From: Gorsachius magnificus
Taxonomy: Eukaryota; Chordata; Aves; Pelecaniformes; Ardeidae
Direction of reading: 5' to 3'
Length of the DNA stretch: 64,000 bases
Assembly: GCA_034008185.1 (NCBI GenBank)
Contig: CM067082.1
Span: 101,613,311 to 101,677,310 of the forward strand
Shown here: in pieces, positions 1 through 12,900 of the stretch
How the letters are laid out: every line of letters starts with the position of its first letter
Numbering within the stretch: position 1 is the first letter of the stretch
Translations under genes and position numbers: made by a program
Notes under the pieces: generated by a model
Databases searched by the model: none
The model's input: only the letters and a program-made list of their open reading frames with translations
What the model was told of the DNA's origin: nothing

Positions 1-3000
1 GCAGAGGAGATGCCATTGGGAGTCAGGCTCCAAGTTCAGCAGGGAGGTGGTGCTACTACTATTACTACCTCCCACCAACTTTGGAGTCAAACCAAGTGCT
101 GCTCTGCTCCAGGGAAGCTGCAGCTCCTTGCCACTCTTGCCATTCGGCTTTCAGGCAAAAAAGAAAAAGAGCATTTATGCAGTGAAGTTCCAATTTCTGC
201 CAGGAAACAGTAACTGAAGTCCCACTCAGCTGTGACTCATTGCTCACTATATTAAATATTGTGTATTCAAGCTTAACTTAGAAAATAAGCTGCTCTCTGC
301 CCCCAGAAAGTTCAAAACCTGGACAAGGGGGCACTGCAGCCCAGCTAGAGGGGATTAAACAATGAGCATAGCTGGCAGGCCATGACACAGATGAGGCCTA
401 GATCATGAATGATTTTTAGACACCATTATGAAAAAAAATGGGCTCTGTTGGACTTGACTTTTTGTCATAATCATTTTGTTTCTTAAAGACTATTTAAACA
501 GGAAAAAGGGTACTGAGCAAAGCTGGACTATGAGCAAATTCCAGTAGAAATATTCTTGTTGGATCACAGCTAAGCAGTTACAATTACACTTTTGGACTTC
601 TCAGCTAAGCAGGTTTCAATCTACTTATTAAAGCCACCACTGATTTCTGGATAGACACACATTAAATCAGAATATTATATATGACTATGAGAATTTTATG
701 ACAAGAACTCAGTAACCTTTACCAGCCACAGTTGTGATCTCACCAAAAAGCAACGACATTTCCTTGTCAAGATGTATTTTTCATACTACTTCACTTCCTG
801 GCATTTATTACACATTATCCTTTAATGCTTACTACTTATGGTCTTGTTCATGATTTTGTCCAGGACAGTAACTGGGCCAACTGACCTAGATATGCGCACA
901 TTTGCGAAACATGTGCTTTTTCCCAGTACTTAAACATTTCTCTTGGGTTTTTAGATCTGCCACGAATCAGTATGAATAGTTTAACAGTCTATCCTTTGAA
1001 CAGACTGGGGTGGATCTGATGGGACCCTACAAATACCAGCTTCTTCAAAACTTAAAAATATGTTGCTATTAAATAACCCTTTTTGGGCCATATCTACATC
1101 AGTGAAATTGTATTGAGACACTTATACTAGAGTATTGCACTGGCAAAGCATCCCCAGCACAGCCAAACACACACTGGCAAAGCTTAGCATTATACAAAGA
1201 GAGTAGTAACACATCTGGCCCCATAGGAGAAACAACAACAAAAAAAAATTATTTGCTCCTAAAGGGTCTATCTATTCTGTGAAGCAAGTGCACCTCACAC
1301 CATACTGACAAGTGCTCACCTGTCAGTCATGCAATCGCGGGGCTGCTGGTAGTGCTCACACAATTTCTACTTGCCCTATGACTTCCCATGGAAATCAAGG
1401 CAGAGGGAGGCTGGAGTGGGATAAAAAAGCAGGGTACATCCCAGCTCTCAGCCCAGCGATAAGGTGAGAGGAGGTTGGGGTGCACATCTGCATCCAGGAG
1501 CTGGGAAGTGCTCCTGCTTTTTTACTCCATAGGCACAGCATTTATGTGTTATATCAGGGTCAGGTTTTTAAATGACCTGATTGCTAATAAATGTTCCCCC
1601 GGCTTTCAGTGGAAAACAGCTCTCAGGTGATTTAGCGCTTTGGAAATTTGGACACAATTTTCCTAATCCCAATTCAGCAAGGAGGACGCATCCACAGCTT
1701 CCCCTACAGTGATTCCCCCTGCGAAGACCAAAATGCATTGGATATGGCCGGGACTGTCTGTGTCTGGCACAGGGCAGCCCCAGCCTCTCCTCTCATCAAG
1801 CTCCTGTTTTCACAAAACCCAAGAGATTTACTTGCAAAACCCTTAGGGATCTTTTCAGAGGCAAAAATGTCAGACAGCGTTGTAAAGGCAAACCAAACCT
1901 TACGAGCATGTCCTGGTGAGAGGAGTTTTGCACCCCAAATCACCCCTGTGGACACCAGTGGGCTGCACCAGGCAGGCAGCTGCTTGCAAAGCAGGTGCTT
2001 GCTGCATTGGCAAGATCTGAAGTTGAGATACAAAAGGCCTAAAAACGAGCCCTGCTGCATAAACAAATTATATACTCCCTAGTTTATCCCAGCATAACTC
2101 TCTGAAGTGTAACACATCAAAATGCTAGGTGTTTTAATAATACCTAGCACTTAACCTTAGTAATCTAAAACACACACCAACATGATTCTGAAGCTTTTCC
2201 GATTTTCTTCCTGTCAGGGCAGCCAAGAAAGGGAATGCACAGCAGAAAGGTTGAGGAAGAAAGGTGCTTATCATTGGGATGAGACCTGGGATGCACCAGT
2301 AAAGACTCCATGCAACCAAGCCACATGCCTCCTGTAGAGCTCTCATGCCAAATCTGTGCTCTTCATCCTCCAGTAGTCTGGCAGCACTGGCCTGCTTGCA
2401 CCTTCTCACCCGTGATACAGGTCCTCAGGCACAGCAGGACATGTGCCAGAGGGGGTCATGAGCAGGTAAGTCATCCTTTCTCAAAGGAAGGAGTGATTAT
2501 GCATGGATGTACCCAGGGAAGAGTATTAGGAAGGCCAGGAAAGTGATTTTACTTTAATATTGGGTGTTTCAAGGAGTCAGAAGGAACATCAGAAGAGGAA
2601 GGGAAGCTACACCAGGAGCACAGAGTCATTTAGCTTGCCGTGCCAAGCAAGCAGAGCACACAAGGCTTCTCCCCTCAGTGCCCTGACCAGCTGAGATCAT
2701 TATATTTGCCCTGCCATCCAGCTGAAGGGACGTTTTCAGGACCAAACCAAATATCACAGAGACTTAAAAACAGTGAGAAAAGTCTCCTGACATTAAGTCT
2801 GATTTTCTGAAAAGAAGAAAAGCTATTTGCTGCATGGATTCACCACTTTCTAACGCAATACCAGACTTTCCTCAGTAGCGAGGACAAAGCTAAGAGCACT
2901 TGGTGCAGGGCTGGACAAAGGAGGGTGCATGGTCACCAATGCTCACCAGCCACCGCACCAACTGGGGTTCATTGTGGCTTGGGGCCAGCAACAGGGAAGT

Positions 3001-4441
3001 GCATGGGTCGTACTCTTCCTGCTCACCATCTATCATGAAAGAAATCCAGACTGATTTTAGTGGCTACAGTATATGTTGGGAGTTTTGTCACTGTAAGTAA
3101 ACCTTGAATTTAGTCATCAGGAGGTAAAAAACCCTCTATCTTCTCAACTGCCACTTAAAACATAGTTAGCTGGCAGAAAGACAACATTCATCTCATCACT
3201 TGACATCCTATGGACTTGAAGTCCTTGGTATGAAAAGGAACAAATGTGATTTTCCTTCAATAACTTTGGTGCTTTTATGCTCTTGAAGCCTAGTATTTTT
3301 AGTTTATGCCACGTTTGCACATGTGCAGCCCAGCCTAATTATTTTACAAGTCCTGCTGATACAAAACAGGATGAATATGTTTTTATTCCATGCTTCTGTC
3401 ATATCTTGTCATGAAGAGATAGGACATGAGCTGCAGCTTCAAGCCTAGCTGAATCTCTTAGAAAACTGAAGGCTTCCTGAACCAGATCCAAACCTCCTTT
3501 TGCTTTCCTTGCTTGTAATCAGAGCTGGTATCATTGCCACTGATGGGAGTTCATGCACTCAAGCAGTTAGAAAAGTATGGGTACTTCCTTTAAAACATTC
3601 TCCAGTATACCCACTGTAAAATCTACTTCTCGTACAGAGTTTCCCAACCTCTGAAGCATGTCAAAAGACAAACGCCAGAGCCTTGTGATGGCTATCTGCA
3701 AAAACACGGGGAGATACTTGAGGCCAGACCCAAGCCTCTCAGGACTTGCTGAGCTCCGAAAAGGTCCACGTTTGGTAGCACTTTTCATTTTTTTCAGTAG
3801 CAAGAGAAAAGATGACAGAAGGAAATGACTGAAAACAAAAAGTAACACAGTCTTGTCCTAGGATCACTTTTCCTTGTGACTAGTTCCTGCAAATGCTAGA
3901 GGGATGTTATGTGACCCTGAGTGAGAAAGGAGGCAGGCTTCACACTAGCAAATGAAGCCCTTGAGACTCACTCTCTCTTTAGCCATGGTATGTCTTATGA
4001 AAAAAATAATCTTGAGACATCCCACAGTACTACAGTCCATCAGCTCTTGCTGAGGCAAAATTCCAAGTGCATCACTAAAAATTTGTCTAAGCAGAAGCTA
4101 TGAAACAGACTCTCACAGCTAATGAAAAGCATTTCCTAAAATATCTTACCATTCACCAGTCTACCTAGACACGTGGTAAAGCAACAAGGACACTTGCCCC
4201 TAGAAGTGGCCTTCAGGGCACACTTTGGGTACCCCTATTCAGCCTTCCTGTACCTCTAGGTCACGATGACGGAAATACTTTTGGACAGATGTACAGTGTG
4301 AACGCAGGTCTGGAAGAAGCTGTAACTGTATTTGCCTGCTGCTGCACTAGAAAATCTGCTTTTGGGAACCACAGTGACCAGGAACAGCAGAGCGTACTGG
4401 TAAAGTGTTTTATTTGGTTTGCACAGCAAGGTTTTGGGGAA

Positions 4442-4465
4442 GGGGGGGGGGGGGGGGGGGGGGGG
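4442..4465 (+). repeat. Poly-G run of 24 bases inside the LTR
   Basis: Twenty-four consecutive G residues on the plus strand sit near the 5' end of the LTR, at a place where I recall other copies also carrying a shorter G-rich stretch. It can probably form G-quadruplex structures and its length is likely unstable. HECW1 is transcribed from the opposite strand, so the G run lies on the template strand and the nascent RNA would carry a C run. Confidence 0.95.
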
Positions 4466-4605
4466 CTAAGAGGGGTGGCTTCTGTGAGAAGCTGCTAGAA
4501 GCTTCCCCCATGTCTGACAGAGCCAATGCAAGGGCTCCAAGACGGACATGCCACTGTCCAAGGCTGAGCCGATCAGCGACAGTGGTAGTGCCTCTGGGAT
4601 AATAA

Positions 4606-4615
4606 CATATTTAAG
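4606..4615 (+). promoter_or_regulatory. TATA-like element of the truncated LTR
   Basis: CATATTTAAG lies about 200 bp into the LTR, where a core promoter would be expected in this LTR layout. It would direct transcription on the plus strand, antisense to HECW1. Activity is unknown. Confidence 0.4.
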
Positions 4616-5997
4616 GGGGGCAGGGAAATCCCTGCACAACAGCAACTGCAGCCAGAAAGAGAGGAGACTATGCAAGAGGAACAACTCTGCAGACACCAAG
4701 GTCATTGAAGGAGGGGGAGGAGGTGCTCCAGGCACCGGAGAAAGATTCCCCTGCAGCTCATGGTAAAGACCATGGTGAGGCAGGCTTTCCCCCTGCAGCT
4801 CATGGAGGCCCACTGTGGAGCAGAGATCCATCTGCAGCCCAGGGAGGACCCCACACCACAGCAGGTGGATGCCCAAAGGAGGCTGTGACCCCGTGGGAAG
4901 CCTGCACTGGAGCAGGCTCCTGGCAGGATCTATGGAGAGACAAGCCCACACGGTTTGCTGGCGGACTTGTGACCCCCGCTGGAGCAGTCTGTTCCTGAGG
5001 GACTGCACCCTGTGGAAAGGATGGACCCATGCTGGAGCAGTTTGTGAAGCACGGCAGGCTGTGGGAGGAAGGACTCACATTGGAGAGGTTTGTGGAGGAC
5101 TGTCTCCTGTGAGAGGGACCCCGCGCTGGAGCAGGGGAAGAGTGTGAGGATTCCTCCCCATGAGGAGGAAGGAGAGGCAGAGACATGTGGTGAACTGACC
5201 CCAACCCCCATTCACTGTCCACCTGCACTGCTGAGAGGAGAAGATAGAGAATTCAGGAGTAAAGTTGAGCTCCGGAAGAAGGGAGGGGTAGGGGGAAGGT
5301 GTTTTTAAGATTTGGGGTTTTTTTCTGCTGCAAAAGAATTACAACACTTAATGATCATAACTGATATAAATTAATTCACATAGGCCAGTATTTCTTACAT
5401 TTAAGACAGAGGAAACTGCAGTGACATTAGAAATAATGCTGCACTAACTGTTCGTATTTGTTGACTTTTTATATGGTGAACATTATGGACATGGCCTAAT
5501 ACTCAATCCAATCAAGTTCTAATTTAAAAAGGTGCTAATTAAAACCTACAATATTTTTACACTGACAGCACAGATTATGACTACAGTAAAATTTAATGCA
5601 GATTAAATAATCAGGTACTATAAACTGGCAAAGCTCTAGCCTGGACCATACTATCTATTCACAAGAGCTTCTCTTTTAAAAAGCAGATGTAAGAACTTAT
5701 CAAAGTATTCAGAAGGGCTCATGCTTCCACGCAGTACTAAACCTGTATGGAAGGTGGAAGTCTACAATGAAAGAAAAGTAGAAACTACAAAAGTAAAGCA
5801 GCAAAGTATTTTCTGTTTGTATACACTGTCTCTGAGGATGAAAAGCAGTAGACTTTGTAAAAGGGGAAGGCTGTAACATGTGCTTGATTCAGATCACAAG
5901 TGAAAAATAGCCTTAATTGAGTCCTAAATTGTGCATCAGCAAACAGAAAAAAATATTGCTAGATGTGTCAGAGCTAAAGATGTGGTGTTGCAGAGAT

Positions 5998-6016
5998 GGG
6001 GGGGGGGGGGGGGGGG
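5998..6016 (+). repeat. Poly-G run of 19 bases
   Basis: Nineteen consecutive G residues lie 1.5 kb downstream of the LTR poly-G run. The flanks (GTGTTGCAGAGAT before, AAACAGGCTG after) do not match the LTR, so this run appears to be independent. It lies on the template strand for HECW1 transcription. Confidence 0.95.
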
Positions 6017-9000
6017 AAACAGGCTGTCCAGTTACTGCCTGCACTATGCTTGCTTCAAGCTCCAGTTCTCTATTCTCTGCTTTTCAAGAGCACTGAACTT
6101 GCCTGCAGATTTAAAGCAGAATAAATAAGGTTTATAGCCTGAATTCAACAATCAGGAGCAAAAGAAGCAGCTGATGCTTTGTCCCCTGTCCCCTTCCATC
6201 TGTTTGTATCCCTTAGTTCATCTGAGATTAAGACAGGCCCAAAACTCCCCACCCCAACGCAGGGGCAGACTACCAGTTTCCACTCTGCACAGCTTTGCTG
6301 ACAGCAGTTTGAATCAGCTTGGAGCTATTGTTTTAAGAGACCTGTGTGTACATGGCATGTGTTAAGAGTAGTTCCTCGAAAAATTATTCTCCCCTAACCT
6401 AGTTCTGTTGGCTTTTATTGGTGCCCTCCTGATTTCACTGAACTCTTAACATTAGGACAACTCTCTAAACAAGCAGTTTACATTTCCCACAGCTCAGCAG
6501 TGAAGGCTCTTTCCACAGTAAAAGAATAGACGACATTGTCCCAAGCTCATGCTTCATATTCTACCATCCTCTTCAGAGGGGGAATAGCCCTCAGATGATC
6601 TGCAAATGGGTGAATACTCCCATTTCCTCCCAAGTGCTGAATTTAAAAAGAAATAGTTTTTGGAAAAAAAAAGACTAAATAAACACAGGCTGAATAGGTG
6701 CTTCTTTTCTCCCCATCACTTGACTTCTTACACATGTTGGGAACACAGGGAGCACTGGGACATAAGGGGCAAACTGTGAAAGGAGCAAATGGAGACCTGA
6801 GCTCCACAACTGTCACTGACAGAATTATGGCTATAATCCCAGGCACCACTTTGAAAATCTAGCCCTAATTAGTGGCAATGCATCAGCTACAACCTCACTC
6901 TGTTAACAGAATTACCCAGCTCTTGAATGCAATATATTCCACTTATCCTGTTAGCTAGTTAAGCCACTGTTCTGGCACCACAGTATTTTTTATCAGGTGC
7001 TTCCAAAGAGCAGCCAGTTTCTTCAGCAGTAGCCTAACTCCCTGCTGGGCTCTCTGCAGGCAGCTCATGTCCCTGAAGGACTGTGACCACACACATGCAG
7101 AGTCTTCCCTGCGTGTCATGGTTAGCGTTCTTCTAGCCTTGTAATGCACCACCTTCTCAATGCCATTCCCTACTTAAGGGGAGAAATTGCCTTTTGTGGG
7201 CACATGGCAATTGCCCTCTGTCTGCAGAAAGCTCCTTTTGCCTCATCTTGCAGTGTTTATCGATTACTTCATTTATTCCCAGGAGACAGAAGTTTTTCAT
7301 TCCTAAAACTTCTCTCCTAGACACCCTTAAAAAAAATGTAACAAGGAGGTAAGTAAACATTTTTTTTCCCATTGAAAATGTTACAAATTCTTTCAGCAGA
7401 TTCTAGATAACGAACCCTGGAAGCCAAACTAAATTACCAGAAAAAATTGCTGTTAGGTATCATCAGTAAAGTCTTCTAGAAGGCAACTATTAACAGGCTT
7501 ATGATAACACTACATTCAATGACAGTATGTACCAAGTGTATGAGGTGTCCACATTGGCGTGAAGATATTTCACATTCCCCAATCTACCCTACATGGGTAG
7601 AATGTTTCAGCATAACCAGCAGCTAGAATAGGGATGTTAAGAGCAATCATTTTCAATTGAAACAAAATTGAGGATTGAGGCAACAAATTAGTATCACCCA
7701 CAGAGTCCAGGATCTTTTTTCTCTCAAAATTCTATTAGATTCAGCTTTTTCATTGTTTCCAAAGTTCTGCATAATAAACTTCAGCTATCCTTTGGCAGCA
7801 GAGGAAAAGTTGATTAGAGACTCTGATCTCCTTCACTCTTTGAAACTTAATTTAAATAAACTCTTAGATTTTTAGATATTTGAACACAATCACGCATGCA
7901 TGTGGATAGGCTTCAGATTGTGCTTTCTGGATCAAAGGCTGGACTACGCCTGAGAAGCAGCCACTTTTTTCTATGTAGCAGACTTCTGGGAGGACTGCTT
8001 CCTGCAAGCGTGTCTCACCAACTGGCTCACACATTGGCTCTGAGGCTGCACGCTGTTTGAATGCCAGTGAGCCTCTGAGCACTAACAAGTCTCTCAGCAA
8101 GTTTAAAGTGGCCCAAAGATGACAGTAGTTTACAACCCCAATGTGGAAAACAAACTCTGGTTAACAGGGAAGAAGGCTCCTTGCAGTTGCTAAACAGCTT
8201 TGTGCTTCCAAGTGCTACCATCATCCAGAAAAAAGCCCCTAAGAAAATCTGGGTTTATGATCAGATTTACATCAGGCAGCTGCCTAATGCAGGACAGGAT
8301 CAGCCGCGTGAACCTGACAGGTCCATACACAGAGCATTAATGTGCTTAAGCACTCTGACAGCGAGAACTGCTTGTAAATACTACCCTCTCAGGAACAGCT
8401 ATGCAAGACCCTACAACCCATTGAAATAACTGGGAGGTTCACCATTGACAGCTGAGATAAGCCTGCTGGGCATTGTCTGGATCCAGTAACTGCATAAAAT
8501 TTACCCCTGTAGACTCCAAACTTTTCAAGCAAACATTTTGTTTGTATAAAGAACTAAAAAATTGCTGCTAACGCCTTTTCTCTTTGCATTATGAAATGAC
8601 CAGAGTTCAAAATGTAGGGCATGTATAGTGGAAATACTCTAAACTGGCACATCCACAAAGTCTTCAGAAGGCAGGAAACTGCGTTAGACAGTGGTTTGTG
8701 CTTCATTAGAGCTTCAGAAGTCCTCACTCTTCTAATGTAGCTTGGTTGGGACAAGTATGTAGATGAGTAATGCTCACATGTGTGAGACAACCATATCCTT
8801 CAGCTAAGCTGCATGTGAAGAACGGGTCAACGCATTAGTCTTGCTGTCAAAGAGTCTGGACGAGGCAATCAAGTCAATGACCCTTTACACCATAAAAGCA
8901 GCAGCAAGGCAGTGAACAATACCCATTCTTCTAAATGAATGCCCCAAATATCAATTCACTATGAATACCATTATTCCCAGAACTGATCTACAGATCCTTT

Positions 9001-9547
9001 ACTTTCAACCTTGGATCCTAATTTAGGCAAAAATAAGGCAACTGCCAAGATTTATAGTCTGATTTAAAAAAATAGAGAAATATTTCTGCTACTTCAAGTG
9101 TCCCTTGATCTTGCTGAATTACTAATAAAAGATTTGCACTCCACAGAGCATTTTTCTAGTTATGATGGCACAGAAAGGGTCAAACAGAAAAAAAACCCAA
9201 ACCTTCTCCTTTTACAGTATCTACAGTCACTTAGTTAATGCAGTATATTCATACTCAGTGTTTTTCCTGTGTATCTTTTGGGAGATCCATCAGACCCAGC
9301 AGAAACTGCTTATCCTACCTAAGTATACCCAAAGGTTGTTTTTTTATTTGTTTTGCTTGTTTGTGTGGTTGGGGTTTTTTATTTTTCTTTTTTAGAATTT
9401 CCCTTGTCTTCCTATTTGGCTAGTGCTGGCTACAGCATTCACAGTTTTGGTTTTCTTAGTTTGCTGCTTTCTAGAGCAGCGGGCTTTAAAAAGTCAACAG
9501 CCTCCTCCAGTGAAGTGGGCTTGTGGGAATATTGATTGTAATCAAGC

Positions 9548-9935
9548 TTCCATAGAACAACCAACGTTGGAAGAGGTCTCCTGAAGTCATCTGGCCCTTC
9601 AGTCAAAGCAGGACCAACATAGAGTAGACTACTCAGGGCCCTGTCCAGGTAAGCGTTGAGTATCTCCAGGGGTGGAGAACCCACAAGCTCTCTGGGCAAC
9701 CTGTTCTAATGGTTGAATACCATCTTGAGAAAAAAAAATATTCCTGAGGTCTAATCAGAATGTCTCTTGTTGCAACTTGTGTCTATGGCCTGCTGTCATT
9801 TTGCCATGCACTGGGAGAAGAATCTGCCTCCTTCCCTACAACCTCCCATTAGGTAAAGGCATCAGTAACATCCTATCTAAGAATCCTCTTAAGAGTGAAT
9901 GAATCCAGCTCTCTCGCTGCTACTCCTTGTATGTA
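9548..9935 (-). mobile_element. CR1 LINE 3' fragment, diverged
   Basis: Read on the minus strand, the segment carries the end of CR1 ORF2. The short peptide LPREL/VGSPPLEILNAYLD near 9640-9700 corresponds to the usual end of the CR1 reverse-transcriptase reading frame. It is followed by the CR1 3' untranslated region (plus-strand text CCAACGTTGGAAGAGGTCTCCTGAAGTCATCTGG, interrupted by substitutions). The inner part extends to about CTCCTTGTATG at 9930. The terminal ATTCTATG repeats are worn away to CATAGAACAACC. It is old and non-functional. Confidence 0.8.
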
Positions 9936-12900
9936 ATGTCAATGACAAATCTGAAGGTTGAAGAAAACAGGAGCCAGATGCATCCCGAAAATGACAGTGG
10001 CAGGGTGTTACAGCAAACCTGAGGTATGACAAAGACTTCTGGGGGGAAAGCAACATTTACAAAGTCCAATCTCCAGCAACAGCTGAATTCACTACAGGAA
10101 CTTGGTCATCACAGAAAGCCTCACAAAGGATTTGGCCTGCTGCATATTGGATGCAAAAGGCTTCTGAACATGAAGTCACTAAATATGGCAGGAGGGAAAA
10201 GGGTTGTCAACTAAATGCAGGAGTGCTGTCACTTCAGAGAAATCATTAACTACAGCATGTATAATGACACAATTCTTGTAGGTCTTAACAAATAAATCAT
10301 ATCTTATGATCAACAGAGGTGGGTTTTGTTGCATGTGTCAGTTTTGATGGAAATCAGTGCAGAGTTAATCTCAAACACTTCAGTCAACCCTGGGAAACTG
10401 TTCTGTGGAACAGAACAAGGCAATGCAGAGGTTCATACCCCATGCTACACATACCACCCACATTGTCCTCATCCAGCACTCATGCAGAAGAGGAGATGGC
10501 TCCCAGCCCCATGCAAACTCTGTGTCCCCTGCTCCCCAGACCCCTGCCCTTGCTAAACACACTCGCGGGAAAGCAGGTGTCTTCTGCACAAAACATCCCC
10601 CCCTCATTCCCACCAGGAAGATTTCTGCCCTCTGCCAGGCAAACAGCATAGACCTTCCTTCCCTATGCAGGCAGCCCCCACGCTCACTTGTCTGCAGCTG
10701 TATGAGCGATGATGGGCAAGGAGAGGAGAGCAGAGCTGGGCTGTTTCTGCTGCCATTGCTAGAGCTGGAAGCTGTGGTGAGCAGAGGCTGGTGCTCTGCC
10801 ATGAGGCTGCCCTTCCAGCAGCAGCTCTCACTCTGCTCTTCTTATCTTCCCTGTAGTAGCAGGAACAAAACTTTCTCAGTCAGTATCCAAAACTTTGGGC
10901 TACATGGAAGCTGGTCTGATCCAAGCCACCACCTTAAGCAGTTGGAAAGAGAAGAACAAGAGACACAACTTTTCATCTCCCATCTTGGGGCAGGCTGTGC
11001 TGGCAGTCTACAAGGAGACATGAAGGCTGACTGCTGAATCTGGAAGTCAATTTTGACCCCTTGGAAAGTGGTAAGAGTTTGGCCACTGACTTCATGACAT
11101 TAGTATTTTATCCTCTTCCGCTGCAGCAGCATCCTGAACTGCAGGACACTGAAGCAGCTTGTGCTGACTTGTCAGTGATGCATCACTCACAGTAAAAAGT
11201 GAGGACATCATGAGACAGACTTGGCAGTTTCCCCCTCTGTTCCTCATCTCAAAGGCACAACTGAAAAAATAAATGTGCAGACCCCGAGCATCCACTCAGA
11301 GGCAGCAGCTCCGAAGAGCATGAAGACTCACAGGGTGCTGCTGCACAGCGTAGGGAGGCAGCTGCAAAACCAGCGGGCCCGTAAGCTGAGCCTCAGGCGT
11401 AGCCATGGCTCATCCTTGCAGCCAAGCAGGAGGTCTCACATGCCTGGGTACACCTGGCAGCTTTGTCCACCCCACTTCGAGGCTCACACAGTGATTGCTA
11501 TCAGCCAGCTGCGGCAGCCAAGTGGTCCTAAAGGCTGGTCGGGGCCAGAGCCCAGCATGCTCTTCAGGCAGCCTGGACCTCCTCATCAAGCTCTTCAAAA
11601 CTGTGAAAGGAAGCAGCCAATGAAAATGTGAAAGGAATACACTAGAAAATTAAGGAAAAAGTGTAAAAAGGGGAGAAGAGAAAAGGCAAGGCTTTACAGA
11701 AGAAGAGTGGAAAACAAAGGAAAGAATAGTGGAGGATGCTACGAGGAAAGCAATCAATTAATTCCTAAAATGTGAGATCTTTCACATCCTAAAAAAATCC
11801 CTTCCTTCCTTTCAGACACATCTCAAAAAACCCAAACCAAATGACAACAACAAAAACCACCTCAACAATGATCAGTACCACTTTGTTAGAACTAAAACCT
11901 GACAACAGCAACTTTCAAACTTGCCTGCTGGCGAGGCTAAAGTCAGATCCTTTTGGGAACAAGAGAAATAAATAGGCTGCTATTAAAACCAGGGTTTCCT
12001 AACAACTAGTGGCACCTCCAGACTTTTCCGATATTAGGCTTAGCTATTACCATATACCTGAATCAGCTTTATGGTAACAGATATTGGTTGCCCTCAAATA
12101 CTTAATCTCTGGAATCACAGTCCTAGTCTGCTAGACAAAAGGTCATAAATGTGTTGGTACCTAAAATAATACAGTCTGTTATACATTTTGAGAACTCAAT
12201 TTTAACAATTGCCCGAAGTTAGTTAGGTAGCACAAGCGGTGTTGGTGGTCCTTTGCTAAGAATACCAACATATGGTCTAATTAATGTGGTTCATACTTAT
12301 GTTCACCATAAAGCCCTACTGCATTGCCATAAGGGCAAAAAGGGCCTTAGTGTAAACAAAAATGAGACCCTTTGAGTTAAAAAGGGAGCTGTGTAGGAAC
12401 AATTTAGTTGATTTCTGCCAGTCTTTACAGATGTAAGAATTTAAGCCTGCTTTAAACTGGAGATATTGAGTGGGGAGGGGCTGCATGCTTTCAGTATGGA
12501 TAGAAACATGCTTGTCTGAGAAGTCAGCTAGCTAGCTGGAAAAAAACCCAGATATTTAATGGAAGTGGAAAATATTTCTCAGGAGAGTCAAGGATTAAAA
12601 ATGAACAAAGGGTTCAAAATTCTATTAGAAAAATATTCTTATGCACATCTGCTGATATATAACATACTGACCTACATCGATTTCCCCACATGAATGTCTT
12701 TAATTCTTAATCTTTCATACATGTAATAATTATAGCAAAAATGATTTAGAAAAGTATGCAATATTATATAACTGTATTCCAAAATTAAGGGAATTGATTA
12801 TCCTGTTGAGCTCTTAGAAACCAGGAAATGTAAACCTAAAAGATAACTGTGAAGCATTAAGTCTGCCTCTTGATGAATATAAATCATAATATTTCTTTCT

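Larger units (their letters stand above)
4406..5326 (+). mobile_element. Avian endogenous-retrovirus LTR, 3'-truncated, antisense to HECW1
   Basis: The segment follows, in order, an LTR type I recall as common in avian genomes. It has a TTTGGTTTG...CAAGGTTTTGG start, a G-rich run, a GGTGGCTTCTGTGAGAAGCT block, a TATA-like CATATTTAAG (4606-4615) and a CTCTGCAGACACCAAGGTCA block. A long GC-rich part follows, built from diverged units of the type CTGGAGCAG...CCCGTGG (about 4740-5130). The homology stops soon after TTTTAAGATTTGG (about 5305-5318), so roughly the last part of the LTR and its CA end are missing. No primer binding site, gag or pol sequence follows. It is therefore a truncated solo LTR. 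The exact family name is uncertain. Several overlapping ORFs of 90-180 codons here are by-products of the GC-rich repeats. Confidence 0.75.

Noticed and set aside
1138..1183. CACTGGCAAAGC repeated twice, 34 bp apart
   Set aside because: Only 12 bp and isolated; not enough for a repeat family call.
1648..2082. 144-codon plus-strand ORF
   Set aside because: No ATG-context, domain or homology support, and an almost equally long ORF overlaps on the other strand.
4466..5228. Overlapping ORFs of 90-180 codons on both strands
   Set aside because: They fall in the GC-rich internal repeats of the LTR and have no protein family features.
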